Positions 21,625 to 31,789 of a stretch of 64,000 bases of DNA are shown one piece after another (positions within the stretch are counted from its first letter, which is position 1; each line of letters begins with the position of its first letter). The stretch lies in the NCBI GenBank assembly GCA_030765065.1, contig CM060978.1, positions 215,717,498-215,781,497 on the forward strand, in the 5' to 3' direction. Source of the stretch: Deroplatys truncata (lineage: Eukaryota; Arthropoda; Insecta; Mantodea; Mantidae). The notes under the pieces were generated by a model. It did no database searches. It was not told where the DNA came from and saw nothing but the letters and a program-made list of their open reading frames with translations. The position numbers and the translations under genes were made by a program.

Positions 21625-22842
21625 CACTACGTGATCAAATGTATCCGGACACCTGGCTGAAAATGACGTACAAGTTCGTGGCGCCCTTCATTGATAATGC
21701 TGGAAGTCAATATGGTATTGACCCACCCTCAGCCTTGATGACAGCGTTCACTCTCGCACGCATACTTTCAATCAAGTGCTGGAAGGTTTCTTGGGCAATG
21801 GCAGCCCATTCTTCACGGAGTGCGGAACTGAGGGAGAGGTATCGATGTAGGTCGGCGAGGCCTGGCACGAAGTCGGCGTTCCAAAACATCCCAAAGGTGT
21901 TCTATAGGATTCAAGCCAGAACTCTGTGCAGGCCAGTCCATTACAGGGATGTTATTGTCGTGTAACCACTCCGCCACAGCCCCTGCAGTATAAACAAGTG
22001 CTCGATCGTGTTGAAAGATGCAAATGCTATCCCCGAATTGCTCTTCAACAATGGGAAGCAAGAAGGTGCTTAAAATATCAATGTAGGTCTGCGCTTTGAT
22101 CGTGCCACGCAAAACAATAGGGATGCAAGCCCCCTCCAGGAAAAACACGACCACACCATAACACCACCATCTCCGAATTTCACTGTCGGCACTACACACG
22201 CTGACAGATGACGTTCACCGGGCATTCGCCATACCCACACCCTGCCATGGGATCGCCACATTGTGTACCGTGATTCGTCACTCCACACGACGTTTTTGCC
22301 ACTGTTCAATCGTGTAATATTGATGCTCCTTACACCAAGCGGGGCTTCGTTTGGCATTTTCCTGCGTGATGTGTGGCTTATGAGCAGCCGCCAAGGTTTC
22401 TAACCTCACGCCTATCATAGTACTTGGAGTGGATCCTGATGCAGTTTGGAATTCCTGTGTGATGGTCTGGATAGATGTCTGCATATTACTCTTTACGACC
22501 CTCTTCAAATGACGGCGGTTTCTGTCAGTCAACAGACGAGGTCGCCTGTACGCTTTTGTGCTGTACATGTTTCTTCATGTTTCCACTTCACTATCACATC
22601 AGAAACAGTGGACCAAGGGATGTTTAGGAGTGTGGAAATCTCGCGTACAGATTTCTAACACAAGTGACACCCAATCACCGAAGTCCGTGAGTTCCACGGA
22701 GCGTCCCATTCTGCTGTTTCACGATGTCTAATGACTACTGTGGTCGCGGATAATGAGTACCAGGCAGTAGGTGGCAGCACAATGCACCTAAGATGAAAAA
22801 CATATGTTTGTGGGGTGTCTGGATACTTTTGATCACATTGTG
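21625..22842 (-). mobile_element. Tc1-like transposon copy C, full length
   Basis: 1218 bp, flanked by TA at 21623-21624 and 22843-22844, with the family's inverted ends and 5'- and 3'-specific subterminal sequences. Confidence 0.95.
21707..22709 (-). pseudogene. Tc1-like transposase, several frameshifts
   Basis: The start would be the ATG at 22707-22709. Part of the N terminus is lost between ELTDF and GCHLC. The DNA-binding hook, RPRLLTDRNRRHLKRVVKSN, and the ITQENAKRS region lie in a frame from 22568. The first catalytic block, [12 protein letters not shown], is in the next frame. The second, IFQHDRALVYTAGAVAEW, and third, DWPAQSSGLNPIEHLW, are in a third frame, with a substitution at the usual SPDLN. 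Dead copy. Confidence 0.93.
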
Positions 22843-22904
22843 TATGTTCATATCGGAGACTTTGGATGAAACATTTTATGGTATTTTACTCTCTGAGCAG
22901 TTTT

Positions 22905-22935
22905 TAGGTTAGATTAGGTTAGGTTAGTGTAGGTT
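22905..22935 (+). repeat. Short TTAGG-type tract
   Basis: A few imperfect units of TTAGG (GGTTAGGTTAG), the insect telomere motif; too short to mean more than a chance or old seed. Confidence 0.6.
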
Positions 22936-23031
22936 TTCGTTGTTTTTAACTTATTTTCACACTACATTCATTCTCACATCCACACCTTTAAATTCCATGG
23001 AGAGTAGGGAATAATCCTAATTAAAGAAAAA

Positions 23032-23113
23032 TTTCCCACGCCCGGCGGGAATCGATCTGTAACCTTTTGTTGAAAAGTAAGCTCTACGACCACTCGACCA
23101 CGGAGGCAGTGTA
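23032..23113 (-). repeat. tRNA-like sequence, probable SINE head
   Basis: The minus strand shows an A-box-like TGGTCGAGTGGTCG and a B-box-like AGATCGATTCCC about 40 bp apart. A cloverleaf is not complete, so a functional tRNA is unlikely. Confidence 0.5.
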
Positions 23114-23124
23114 ACTTCTTTTTT

Positions 23125-23265
23125 ACCTACAAGAAACTATACAATAAAACCATTTCTGCAAATGCGTTTATCAATTAGCATGAAGTAGACAGAAGAATAC
23201 ACTTTTGTAAGAACAGTTCGTTGAAGAATGTGTTGAGAAGTTCATTTGGATATAACACACCAGAG
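23125..23265 (+). repeat. Family F 3' fragment
   Basis: Contains the end region of F (AACCATTTCTGCAAATGCG, TTAGCATGAAGTAGA, AACACACCAGAG), head-to-tail with the next copy. Confidence 0.75.
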
Positions 23266-23268
23266 TTT

Positions 23269-24055
23269 TACTTTCTCTACTACGTATTTAAAGTAATAGT
23301 ATTCCAGCCAAAAATTCGATGTTGAGATGTCACCGGAAATAAAACTTTGAGGTTCCCGATATCCCATAAAGTGTGTTTAGAATAACAAGGAAAAGTCCAT
23401 TAAATACGAAACTCAGTATTTAAGCTCAGGTCTTTAAAAGGATGCGACACGAAGATTTTTGGACAAAATCCCCCATCCCAAACTACCCTACGCATGGAAA
23501 ACTTCCTTTTTTTATTTTCTGAAAAATGGCTCTAATAATTTTTATTAAAAATACCATATGTTTAAGCAATTTTTAGGACAAATAAAATGTATACCTTGAA
23601 TTTTCTGGGAATAGCCTCTAAAGCTCTCTTTATTCTAAATCACTTTTGTGTAACTAGTAAACCATAAGAGAGAGAGAGACAGAGAGAGAGAGAAATCTTA
23701 CTACACAAAAATTATAGATCTCGTCGAAGCACACAATTTATATCAGATAAATTAACCATTAACCACTTTAGAGATATTCTTTGACATTGTCTTCAACTGT
23801 CAGACCTTTACACTTCTCTCAACTACAAACCGCTATTCCTTGTTTTTCTTTTTCCTTTCTTTCTTTTTCGTGTTCATCCAAAGAGAACAGACTTTGACTA
23901 TCACTTTACTTATTTGTACTCTTCTTATACCGATAACGAAATGCGTAATGACAGTTTATCTGCATTAACAAGAAGTGAATAAAAGAATAGGATTTTTTAA
24001 GAATAGTTTGCAGAAGAGTGAATAGAGAAAGTCGCGTGAATGTATCACATAAAAT
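23269..24055 (+). mobile_element. Family F copy, diverged
   Basis: Begins TTTTACTTTCTCTACTACGT and ends near GAATGTATCACATAAAA. The GT tract has been lost with a nearby deletion, while an (AG)n tract occurs at 23668-23692. The 3' part keeps GACTATCACTTTACTT and AAGAATAGTTTGCAGAAG. Confidence 0.83.
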
Positions 24056-24436
24056 TTTTAAGATTTTGTGTGTTGATATGAACTTCCTAAATGTGCGATT
24101 CGATCTTCAGAGATCTGATTTATCTATATTAGGAAAATGTTCATTATGAGCTTGTATGCACTATTACTGTTTCGGAATTTCTCCATATAAAATATTAATG
24201 CTTATATGCGTTTTACTATACTGCTAGACTGTTCGGTGCTTCCGCGACATAATTGTGTTGTACAGCAAACCGTCGAGTTATTAGAGCTCTGAACCAGAAG
24301 CTAGTTTGAAATAATTTTAAGCGTATCATTTGAGAGGAATGTATAAATGATTAAACCTGCTATGTCTAAAAGAGTTAGACCACCTGCATGATGAAATTTT
24401 ATAGGTTCGAATCTAAAAAGGTAGTCCTAATGCATG
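24056..24436. other. Spacer before Tc1 copy D
   Basis: No gene seen. It may be the host DNA next to the 3' end of the R1-like LINE, which is cut off at the Tc1 insert. Confidence 0.5.
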
Positions 24437-24438
24437 TA

Positions 24439-25566
24439 CACTATGTGATCAAAAGTATCCGTACACCCCACAAACATACGTTTTTCATCTTAAGTGCATT
24501 GTGCTGCCATCTACTGCCTGGTATTCATTATCCGCGACCTCAGTAGTCATTAGACAACCTGAAACAGCAGAATGGAACGTTCCGTGGGACTCACGGACTT
24601 CGAACGTGGTCAGGTGATTGGGTGTCACTTGTGTCAGAAGTCTGTACGCGAGATTTCCAAACTCCTAAACATCCCTAGGTCCACTGTTTCTGATGTGATA
24701 GTGAGGTGGAAACGTGAAGGGACAGGCCGACCTCGTCTGTTGACTGACAGAGACTGTCGACATTTGAAGAGAGTCGTAAAGAGTAATAGGCAGACATCTA
24801 TCCAGACCACCGCACAGGAATTCCAAACTGCATCAGGATCCACTCCAAGTACTATGCCAGTTAGGCGTGAGGTGAGAAACCTTGGATTCCATGGTCGAGC
24901 GGCTGCTCATAAGGCACACATCACGCAGAAAAATGTCGAACAACGCCTCGCTTAGTGTAAGAAGCGTTAACATTACACGATTGAACAGTGGCAAAACGTT
25001 GTGTGGAGTGACGGATCACGGTACACAACGTGGCGATCCGATGGCAGAGTGTGGGTATTGCGAATGCCCGGTGAACGTCATCTGCCAGCGTGTGTAGTGA
25101 CAAGTGAAATTCGGAGCTGTTGGTGTTATGATGTGGTCGTGTTTTTCCTGGAGGGGCTTGTACCCCTTGTTGTTTTGCGTGGCACGATTGCATCTTTCAA
25201 CACGATCGAGCACCTGTTCATACTGCACGAGGAGTGGTTACACGACAATAACATCCCTGTAATGGATTGGCCTGCACAGAGTCCTGACTTGAATTCTATA
25301 GAACACCTTAGGAACGCTGACTTCGTGCCAGGCCTCACCGACCTACATCGATACCTCTCCTCAGTTCCGCACTCCATGAAGAATGAGCTGCCATTCCCCA
25401 AGAAACCTTTCAGCACCTGATTGAAAGTATGTCCGCGAGAGTGAACGCTGCCATCAAGGCTAAGGGTGGGCCAACACCATATTGACTTCCAGCATTACCG
25501 ATGGAGGGTGCCACGAACTTGTACGTCATTTTCAGCAAGGTGTCCGATACTTTTGATCACGTAGTG
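24439..25566 (+). mobile_element. Tc1-like transposon copy D, internally deleted
   Basis: 1128 bp with TA at 24437-24438 and 25567-25568 and normal inverted ends. It is shorter than the other copies because of internal deletions in the transposase. Confidence 0.95.
24572..25485 (+). pseudogene. Tc1-like transposase, nonsense codon and deletions
   Basis: Starts at 24572 (MERSVGLTDFERGQVIG) and stays open through the helix-turn-helix and the hook until TAG at 24953-24955, where other copies have tryptophan in RLAWCKER. It resumes in another frame with WSDGSRYTTW, in which the residue after the first aspartate is changed. About 105 bp between two CGAT sequences is missing near 25188, removing [12 protein letters not shown] second loss of about 9-10 bp follows IEHL near 25310. 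The second catalytic aspartate region is destroyed. Confidence 0.94.
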
Positions 25567-25852
25567 TATATTTACGTCCTAGATTCTTGCTATTCTTCTT
25601 TGACATCATCAATTTTTAATATTTCAGCAGGATGCGACCAGTTCTACGGCTCTATTTCTATTTCAAAATCGTGTTCCACTTCTACTTTTCTTTTTATAAT
25701 TTTATAGAACTGAGCTGTCTCTTCTGCTTTAATTGTTATAGGGATCATACCCACAAGCACACAAAGTGCCTCGGTTGGTGTAGTTCGGAAGGCTTTAGTT
25801 ATAAGGTTTATAAGTCTCAGAATGATAATGTAGTTTGCTCTACTGTATTTTT

Positions 25853-27330
25853 ACTTTCTCTACTACGTATAGTAAGTAGCGGAAGTATTGTATTCCACTC
25901 AAAAATTCGATACCGAGATTTCACCGGAAATATATGTTCTGAGACCCCCTGAATGCAAAAAAAGCATTTTTGGAAACATGTCCGTGTGTGTGTCTGTGTG
26001 TCTGTGTGTGTGTCTGTGTGTGTGTCTGTGTGTGTGTGTGTCTGTGTGTGTGTGTGTCTGTGTGTGTGTCTGTGTCTGTGTCTGTGTCTGTGTGTGTCTG
26101 TGTGTGTCTGTGTCTGTGTGTGTGTCTGTGTCTGTGTGTGTGTCTGATTGTGTGTCTGTGTGTGTCTGTGTGTGTGTGTCTGTGTCTGTGTGTGTGTGCC
26201 TGTGTGTGTGTCTGTGTCTGTGTCTGTGTCTGTGTGTGTGTCTGTGTGTCTGTGTGTCTGTGTCTGTGTGTCTGCGTCTGTGTGTGTCTGTGTCTGTGTC
26301 TGTGTGTGTGTCTGTGTGTGTCTGTGTGTGTCTGTGTGTGTGTCTGTGTGTGTGTCTGTGTGTGTGTGTCTGTTGGTGTGTGTCTGTGTCTGTGTGTTTG
26401 TGTGTCTGTGTGTGTGTGTCTGTGTGTGTGTGTCTGTGTGTGTCTGTGTGTGTGTGTCTGTGTGTGTGTCTGTGTGTGTGTCTGTGTGTGTCTGTGTCTG
26501 TGTGTGTCTATGTGTGTGTGTCTGTGTGTGTGTGTATGTGTCTGTGAACAGCATAACTCAGAAACGAACAGTCGGATAAACACCAAACTTGGTATTTAGG
26601 TTCAGAATTTTCCAGCGATGCGACACGCAGGTTTTCAAGAAAATCCCCCACCCCAGATTACCCTTTACATGGAACATTTTTCGAAATTTTTAATTTTCTC
26701 AAAAATGGCTCTAACTATTTTGATTAAAATATCCTATGTTTAAGATACTTTTATGACAAAATGTATATCTTGAATTTTCTGGGAATGTCTCCAAAAGTAT
26801 TCTTCATTGTGAACGACTTTTGTAAACCATAAGAGATAGACAAAATTTTACTGCACAAAAAATGTAGATCGCGTTAAAATACACAATTTATGTGATATAC
26901 ATTTTTTTGTTGAGTGAACCATTTTCGAGATATTGCTTGTTATTCCCTTAAATCTTTCAATACTTATTTTCTTCAAATGGGAATTGGTTATTTATTTTTT
27001 TGTCTTAGATATGCAAAGAGTATTAATCTGTGGCAAAGAGAATGGTCCTGCACCTAGCAACCAGCTATTAGGATATATGTCGATGCTTAAAGGCTACTGC
27101 ATTTGTATATTGCCTTTGCAATTACAAAACAAGGGGAACATAGTACACCTTAAGCGATAGTCAAATATTTTTAAAACTGGTCCCTATGTGTAAAATGTAA
27201 TTCTCTTTGCACGTCAAAAGATCGTTTCTGCAAATGTTTATCTCGATTAATGTGAAATAGATGGAGAATAAGAGTTTGTAAAAATAGTTTGTACAAGAGT
27301 AGAGAAAGTCGTGTGAGTGTAACACATCAG
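25853..27330 (+). mobile_element. Family F copy, long subtype, with giant microsatellite
   Basis: A complete copy with ACTTTCTCTACTACGTATAG at the start and GTAACACATCAG at the end, flanked by ATTTTT on both sides. It interrupts the RT-coding part of the R1-like LINE, so the empty site can be inferred. It shares the extra 3' block with the copy at 6868 (TTGCCTTTGCAATTACAA). Its length, 1478 bp, comes from a 570-bp microsatellite. Confidence 0.93.
25979..26548 (+). repeat. GT-rich compound microsatellite inside F
   Basis: About 570 bp of GTGTGTCT and GTGTCT words with a few interruptions such as CTGATTG, GCCTG, CTGCG and TTGGTG. It sits exactly where other F copies have 15-45 bp of GT. Long cysteine/valine and threonine/histidine frames across it are by-products. 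Confidence 0.97.
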
Positions 27331-29699
27331 ATTTTTTTGTTTAGGTTTCTAATCAAACTGGTGCTCCATATAGCATAAGTAGTAAAATTACTCCTTTATA
27401 AATATGTTTAAGAGCCTGGTGAATTAATCCCCAACTAATTTTTGCAGATTTCGAAAGTGCATGGACTAATTAGGTCATTTCTGACTTACGTAGAGAAGTT
27501 AAATGTCTTGTCCATAATTATACCTAGATATTTCATTTTAGTTGTTCCAATTTTTTATGCAAATAAATGCTTATTTCTTTTGATTCCCTCCTTTTTCTTC
27601 TTGATACAAATATAACATGTGATTTTGATCCATTAAATGTGTTTATGTTATTTTCTGACCTTTTGTCAATTTATACACTCCCATATTCATAACGTTTTCC
27701 AGCTCCTTCGCATATCCTTCATTTATGGAGGCCAATAAATCAACAAAACTGCTGTTCTTGTGTATTTTTCAAAGTTTATGTGTAATATAGAATTGTACAT
27801 AACGTTCCATAATCCTGGTCCACAGCATGATCCTTGCGGGCATCATTTTGTAATTTCTTTTTCCTGCTCTTCATTATTAATTGAAAAAAGCAGTAGTTTT
27901 TCACAAGATTATATAGGCTACGAGGACAGTTAAAATCTTTAGAGCTTTCAGGATGCTGGGTCACCAGGCGGCGTCGAAGGCTCCATTTATGTTCACACTA
28001 GCAAGTGCGACCTGTTTATTTTCTAGAGCTCCTTCTACAAATTTCTTAATTGTCATTGCAGCATCTCCCGTACTTTTTGATCAGTGAATCCATGTTGGTT
28101 AGCGTTTAGTAAGTCATACTTATACATGTGGTGCTTTATCCTATTTATAAGGAGTTTTTGCAGAGCTTTGCCGCCAAAATTTAGTGGACTAATAGGTCGG
28201 AATTCTGAGACATCTAAACTGTTTTCCTTTCCTAGCTTCACAAGTGGAATTAACCTAGCTCTTTTCCAACAACTGGCCTTGTCGTAGGCAACTGTTGTAT
28301 ACTTCTGTTAGATAATTTGGGGAAATTTTGAACGCTCGAAGGAATAATAATTCCATCTTAACCTGTGGCTTTATTATGGTTAAAACTTCCTAACACACCT
28401 TTAGCTTCTGGTGTAAGCCCCAGATCATCGCTTGTTTTTTATTGATTTCTCAACTAAATTTTTTATGTGTTTATGATATTTTTATCTTCTTTTTTATCAT
28501 CATTTGTTGTTAGTTGATCTATTATGCAATAAATTGTTTCTTTGATATTGCTACTTAGGGAGCCATCGGTTTTCTTAGCCTTGTCATTACTGCATTATTT
28601 TTATATTTTCCGGATGCAAGTTTATACATTTCACTCTAAGGATTAATAAATGCTCTTACACTACAATACTGCTTCCAGCAGTTTTTTTTTCATTTTAGAT
28701 TGGTATTCTCTTTTTCCTTCAGATGTTGATTTTTACGTTTTTCGCTAAGTGTTTCGTTGTTTTTGTTTTTTGGAACCTTCTCCTTAAATCAATACCTCTT
28801 TTTCTAATTATTGTAGGTTCATCTGTCCACCATGGGACTGGTTTTTTTCTGATGATGTAGTTGACATATTGTATACTCCAAAGAATTTATCACTTGCCTT
28901 AATTCGTGTTTTTGTAATATGCTTACTGTTCCTTCGATTTCACATTCTTCTTTCATCTTTTCTGCTAGTACTGAATCAAGTTTCTTAATTTCTGGATCAT
29001 TCACTCTTTTATTCAATTTCTTATTTATTTCTTGCACAAATACTTATCAAATTCTGCAAACGTTTCTTCGTGTATTCTATAACATATGTTGCTAATTATA
29101 AATACCCCGTAATTTTTATATTTTCCTATGTTATAGGTAAATAATCTTATGATCTGAGCAACTATCTTCATGGTTAATGGTTCAGTCAGCAGTATTGGCA
29201 ACGAGTCTGCTGTTAGTAATTGTTACACCATTGTTGCTTTTTCCTCTCCTATTATAAAAGTGGTGACTTCACTTTCTTCACTCAGAATAAATAACTGCTT
29301 GCTTGATATGAATTCTTCAAGTGCCCTGCCACTTGTGCTATTTGGGATATCATGCCAACTTGTGGATCTTGCATTACTATCTAAAGCAACAGTATTCCTA
29401 CTCATTTCGTTAATTCCATAATTTCTACTACTGCTCTCAGGTCAATGTTTATATCTCTTCCAATGTCAAAATACATGCTAGGCACAAACAACATTTCAAT
29501 TCTATGAATAATTTCTAGTACTACCGCATCTTCATTTGGTATTTGTTCGATTAAAAGGACGTCTATTTTTCTGTTTGTTATTATTAAAGCTGCTCTGCTT
29601 CTTTCACTTCCTGAACTAAATGCCCCGTATCGTTTAGAAATCCCCACTAATTTATTAAATGTATACGGCTCTTGTTAAAATATCATGTCTAAACTATTT

Positions 29700-30797
29700 T
29701 GTGCAGCTATTTGCATTAGATTATCTGTAGCAATTCCTTTATACTGTATATTTAACTGTAGACATTTGATTGCATTTGCTATTCAAATCGCAGAATTTGC
29801 CAAATTTAATATTCTGTGTTTTACTTGTACTTCTTTATTACAGCTAGAAAACACGAGTAGGTTCTATCTAGAGAGGAGTGGTTTTCTTCTGCCTTGCTAT
29901 TTTTGTTTTATTGTTTATAGATTGATGCATAAAATAATGTTGCTTTTATATAGCTTCCAACATGGCATATTTGCCACCCGATTTTTAGTCTTTTTTGCAC
30001 TATCTTTATCCAGTTTTCAGGAGTAACTTTACCATAATATTTCTGTTTTCTTTATTATTCTTGCATATATATATATATATATATTTGGCCTTTAAATCGC
30101 CTTTTTTTAGTTCAAGTTCAGTACTCTAAGCGTTAACTATTTTTTGAAATTCTCAACGTTGGCATCTTCAGGGAAATTGTACACAACTACGTTAGGGTAT
30201 ATAAGTTTCGGAACTTCCAAATGTTGGCTACACTGCTTCATAATCTCCTTGCTCAGAATATCTGTATTCTCTTTGCTTGTGTCTCAATTATAAGCTTTCC
30301 ATTTCTTAAAGGTTTTAAATTATTCACACCAACTTTTAATTTGGTTGGATTTATGTTACGTTTTAGCAGTATCTTCATTGCATTTGGGCTTTCATTTTGT
30401 TTTGATGATACAATAGCCTTATATTTCTTATCGTTTGTAATATTCTCCTTTAGAAGTTGCATTTCCATTCTAAACTTTCGCATTCTCTCATAAGATGTCA
30501 TATAATTGCCATTAGTAACCCCACGTATTGCTGCCATAGCATAATTTCGTGAGACACTAACATATGGCACATGTTTGTTACATTCTTTTAAGGCATTAAT
30601 CTCTTTTTCTAAAGCCTTTATTTTGTAATCCTTTTCTTCTAATTCCTTTTCACCTTCACAAAGTCCTTCCTTAAATAACCTACTGCTGTATGGATGCCTG
30701 CTTTTAGATCTTTCTTTATATTACTACTTTTCTCCGTGATATTTAACAACACTCCAAGGCACTTTCAATACCGGATTACATATTATTTTCCATTAAT
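29700..30797 (-). pseudogene. R1-like LINE ORF1, coiled coil and RNA-binding protein
   Basis: A start at 30795-30797 is followed after a stop by NIKKDLKAGIHTAVGYLRKD. A coiled-coil-like stretch, KELEEKDYKIKALEKEINAL, and a long open part (about 105 residues from 30570) follow, with MKILLKRNINPTKLKVGVN and PLRNGKLIIET, then LIYPNVVVYNFPEDANVE. This order is typical of ORF1 of R1-like LINEs. The C-terminal zinc knuckles expected near 29750-30050 are not readable. Stops and frame changes make it a relic. Confidence 0.75.
30067..30084 (+). repeat. (AT)n microsatellite in the LINE
   Basis: About nine AT units within the decayed ORF1 end. Confidence 0.9.
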
Positions 30798-31077
30798 ATT
30801 CAATGAGATTTTTCACGGCCTTCTGACTAAAACTGAAACAATATGATGCTTATAAATAACTTTATATTTTGAAATGACTGATTTAACATTCTTTTAAAAC
30901 ACAACTTTCTGTATTCCGCAATCGCACTAATACTTTCACGAATAAAAAATAAGGCAAAGAACATACTTAAGTATCTTAAACAAAATAAGTGTTCTAATAA
31001 AGGCGTAACAGCAGTAAATTTGCACTGAACTGGAATTACTTTAGAAAGCGCCACTGATTCAAAACAGTAACCATGTA

Positions 31078-31078
<1 letters not shown>

Positions 31079-31122
<44 letters not shown>
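31079..31122 (+). repeat. (GT)n microsatellite
   Basis: About 21 pure GT units between the LINE and the transposase remnant. Confidence 0.96.
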
Positions 31123-31124
<2 letters not shown>

Positions 31125-31731
31125 CAGGTGGCCCATACAAGCCGTTCTTTGCAATTTGTGATTCCCGCATATTTATGTGCAGAAGAAGTTGCCGCGTCAC
31201 TGATTTTTAAAGGGCAGTGTAGGCACTAAGCTGAGGTCACTGAGGAAGCGCGGCGTGGTCAACTGCTTGCAATTCGAGCCAGGTCATTCAGGCAAAAATA
31301 TAACAGGTAACATGTTCACCAACAACGAATACACAGATATGGCTGTGATCTATGGGAAGACGCACCGAAATGCGACTGAAGTTCGAAGGCTGCATTCTGA
31401 ACGTTTTCTGCGTGACGTCTGCCTTCTTCGCGGTTATTAAACATGCAGAGAAGCTAAAGAAATTAACAATGTGTACCCCGGATGGTGAATAGGTCGTGAA
31501 GGTTGTATTTGGTAGCCAGCGAGATCCCCCCTTTTCTTATAGGGATATATTAAAAGCGGGGTTTACGAAAAAGAAACAGAAAATCTAGAAACTCTTAAAA
31601 GACAGGATAAATGATGTCTGTGCTTCACTATCCGTAGAAATGTTAAGATATGCCCGTGATGATACTGAGAGGCGCTTACATCAATGCCTCCACCAAGGCG
31701 AACATGTATTTGAACATGTTTATTATGAATG
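31123..31731 (+). pseudogene. Internally deleted IS630/Tc1/mariner-type transposase remnant
   Basis: Begins with a possible terminal repeat, ACCAGGTGGCCCATACA, next to the GT tract. An open frame from the ATG at 31312 reads MFTNNEYTDMAVIYG, KTHRNATEVRRLHSERF, the helix-turn-helix start common in one group of arthropod transposases (DUF4817-like). It runs straight to an unrelated frame. From about 31590 to the stop at 31731 a C-terminal-like stretch appears: LKDRINDVCASLSVEML, then EHVFEHVYYE. The catalytic middle is gone. No matching right-hand repeat was found, so the exact extent is uncertain. Confidence 0.6.
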
Positions 31732-31789
31732 ATCCACTAATACAATGTAACTTAATTCTAGCATAGCTTTAAAGGAACATAAACATACA

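Larger units (their letters stand above)
25569..29690 (-). pseudogene. R1-like LINE ORF2: endonuclease and reverse transcriptase
   Basis: From the right: the endonuclease begins with QEPYTFNKLVGISKRYG (about 29690), then SMYFDIGRDI and LDSNARSTSWHD, the metal-binding and catalytic stretch, then EESEVTTF. A linker with KTSPMV near 28830 precedes RT, seen as FRPISPLNFGGKALQKLLIN near 28200, NANQHGF, then CPRSLYNLVKNY and KMKYLGIIMD. The YADD active site is not identifiable. The segment after the F insert, AFRTTPTEALCVLVGMIP, is intact for about 60 codons. Frames shift many times. The enzyme would nick target DNA and copy the LINE RNA into it. Confidence 0.86.
25569..31070 (-). mobile_element. 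R1-like LINE, split by a family F insert
   Basis: A minus-strand non-LTR retrotransposon in two parts: 27338-31070 with ORF1, endonuclease and most of RT, and 25569-25844 with the ORF2 continuation. Between them lies the F copy at 25853-27330. The peptide LYGAPV on one side and RLINLITKAFRTTPTEALC on the other adjoin in related ORF2 proteins. The 3' end is missing beyond the Tc1 copy at 25566. The 5' end is not exactly defined, because a (GT)n tract follows. Confidence 0.88.

Noticed and set aside
25980-26545. CRISPR array or other prokaryotic direct-repeat system
   Set aside because: No spacers between fixed repeats; the tract is a slippage-type microsatellite, and the window is eukaryotic.
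25817-26599. Very long open frames of cysteine/valine/serine or threonine/histidine on both strands (up to 245 codons)
   Set aside because: They are translations of the GTGTGTCT microsatellite in all frames, with no start context, domain or non-repeat extension.
28084-30493. Plus-strand open frames rich in phenylalanine and leucine as membrane proteins
   Set aside because: They are shadows of the minus-strand R1-like LINE, whose conserved blocks are on the other strand.
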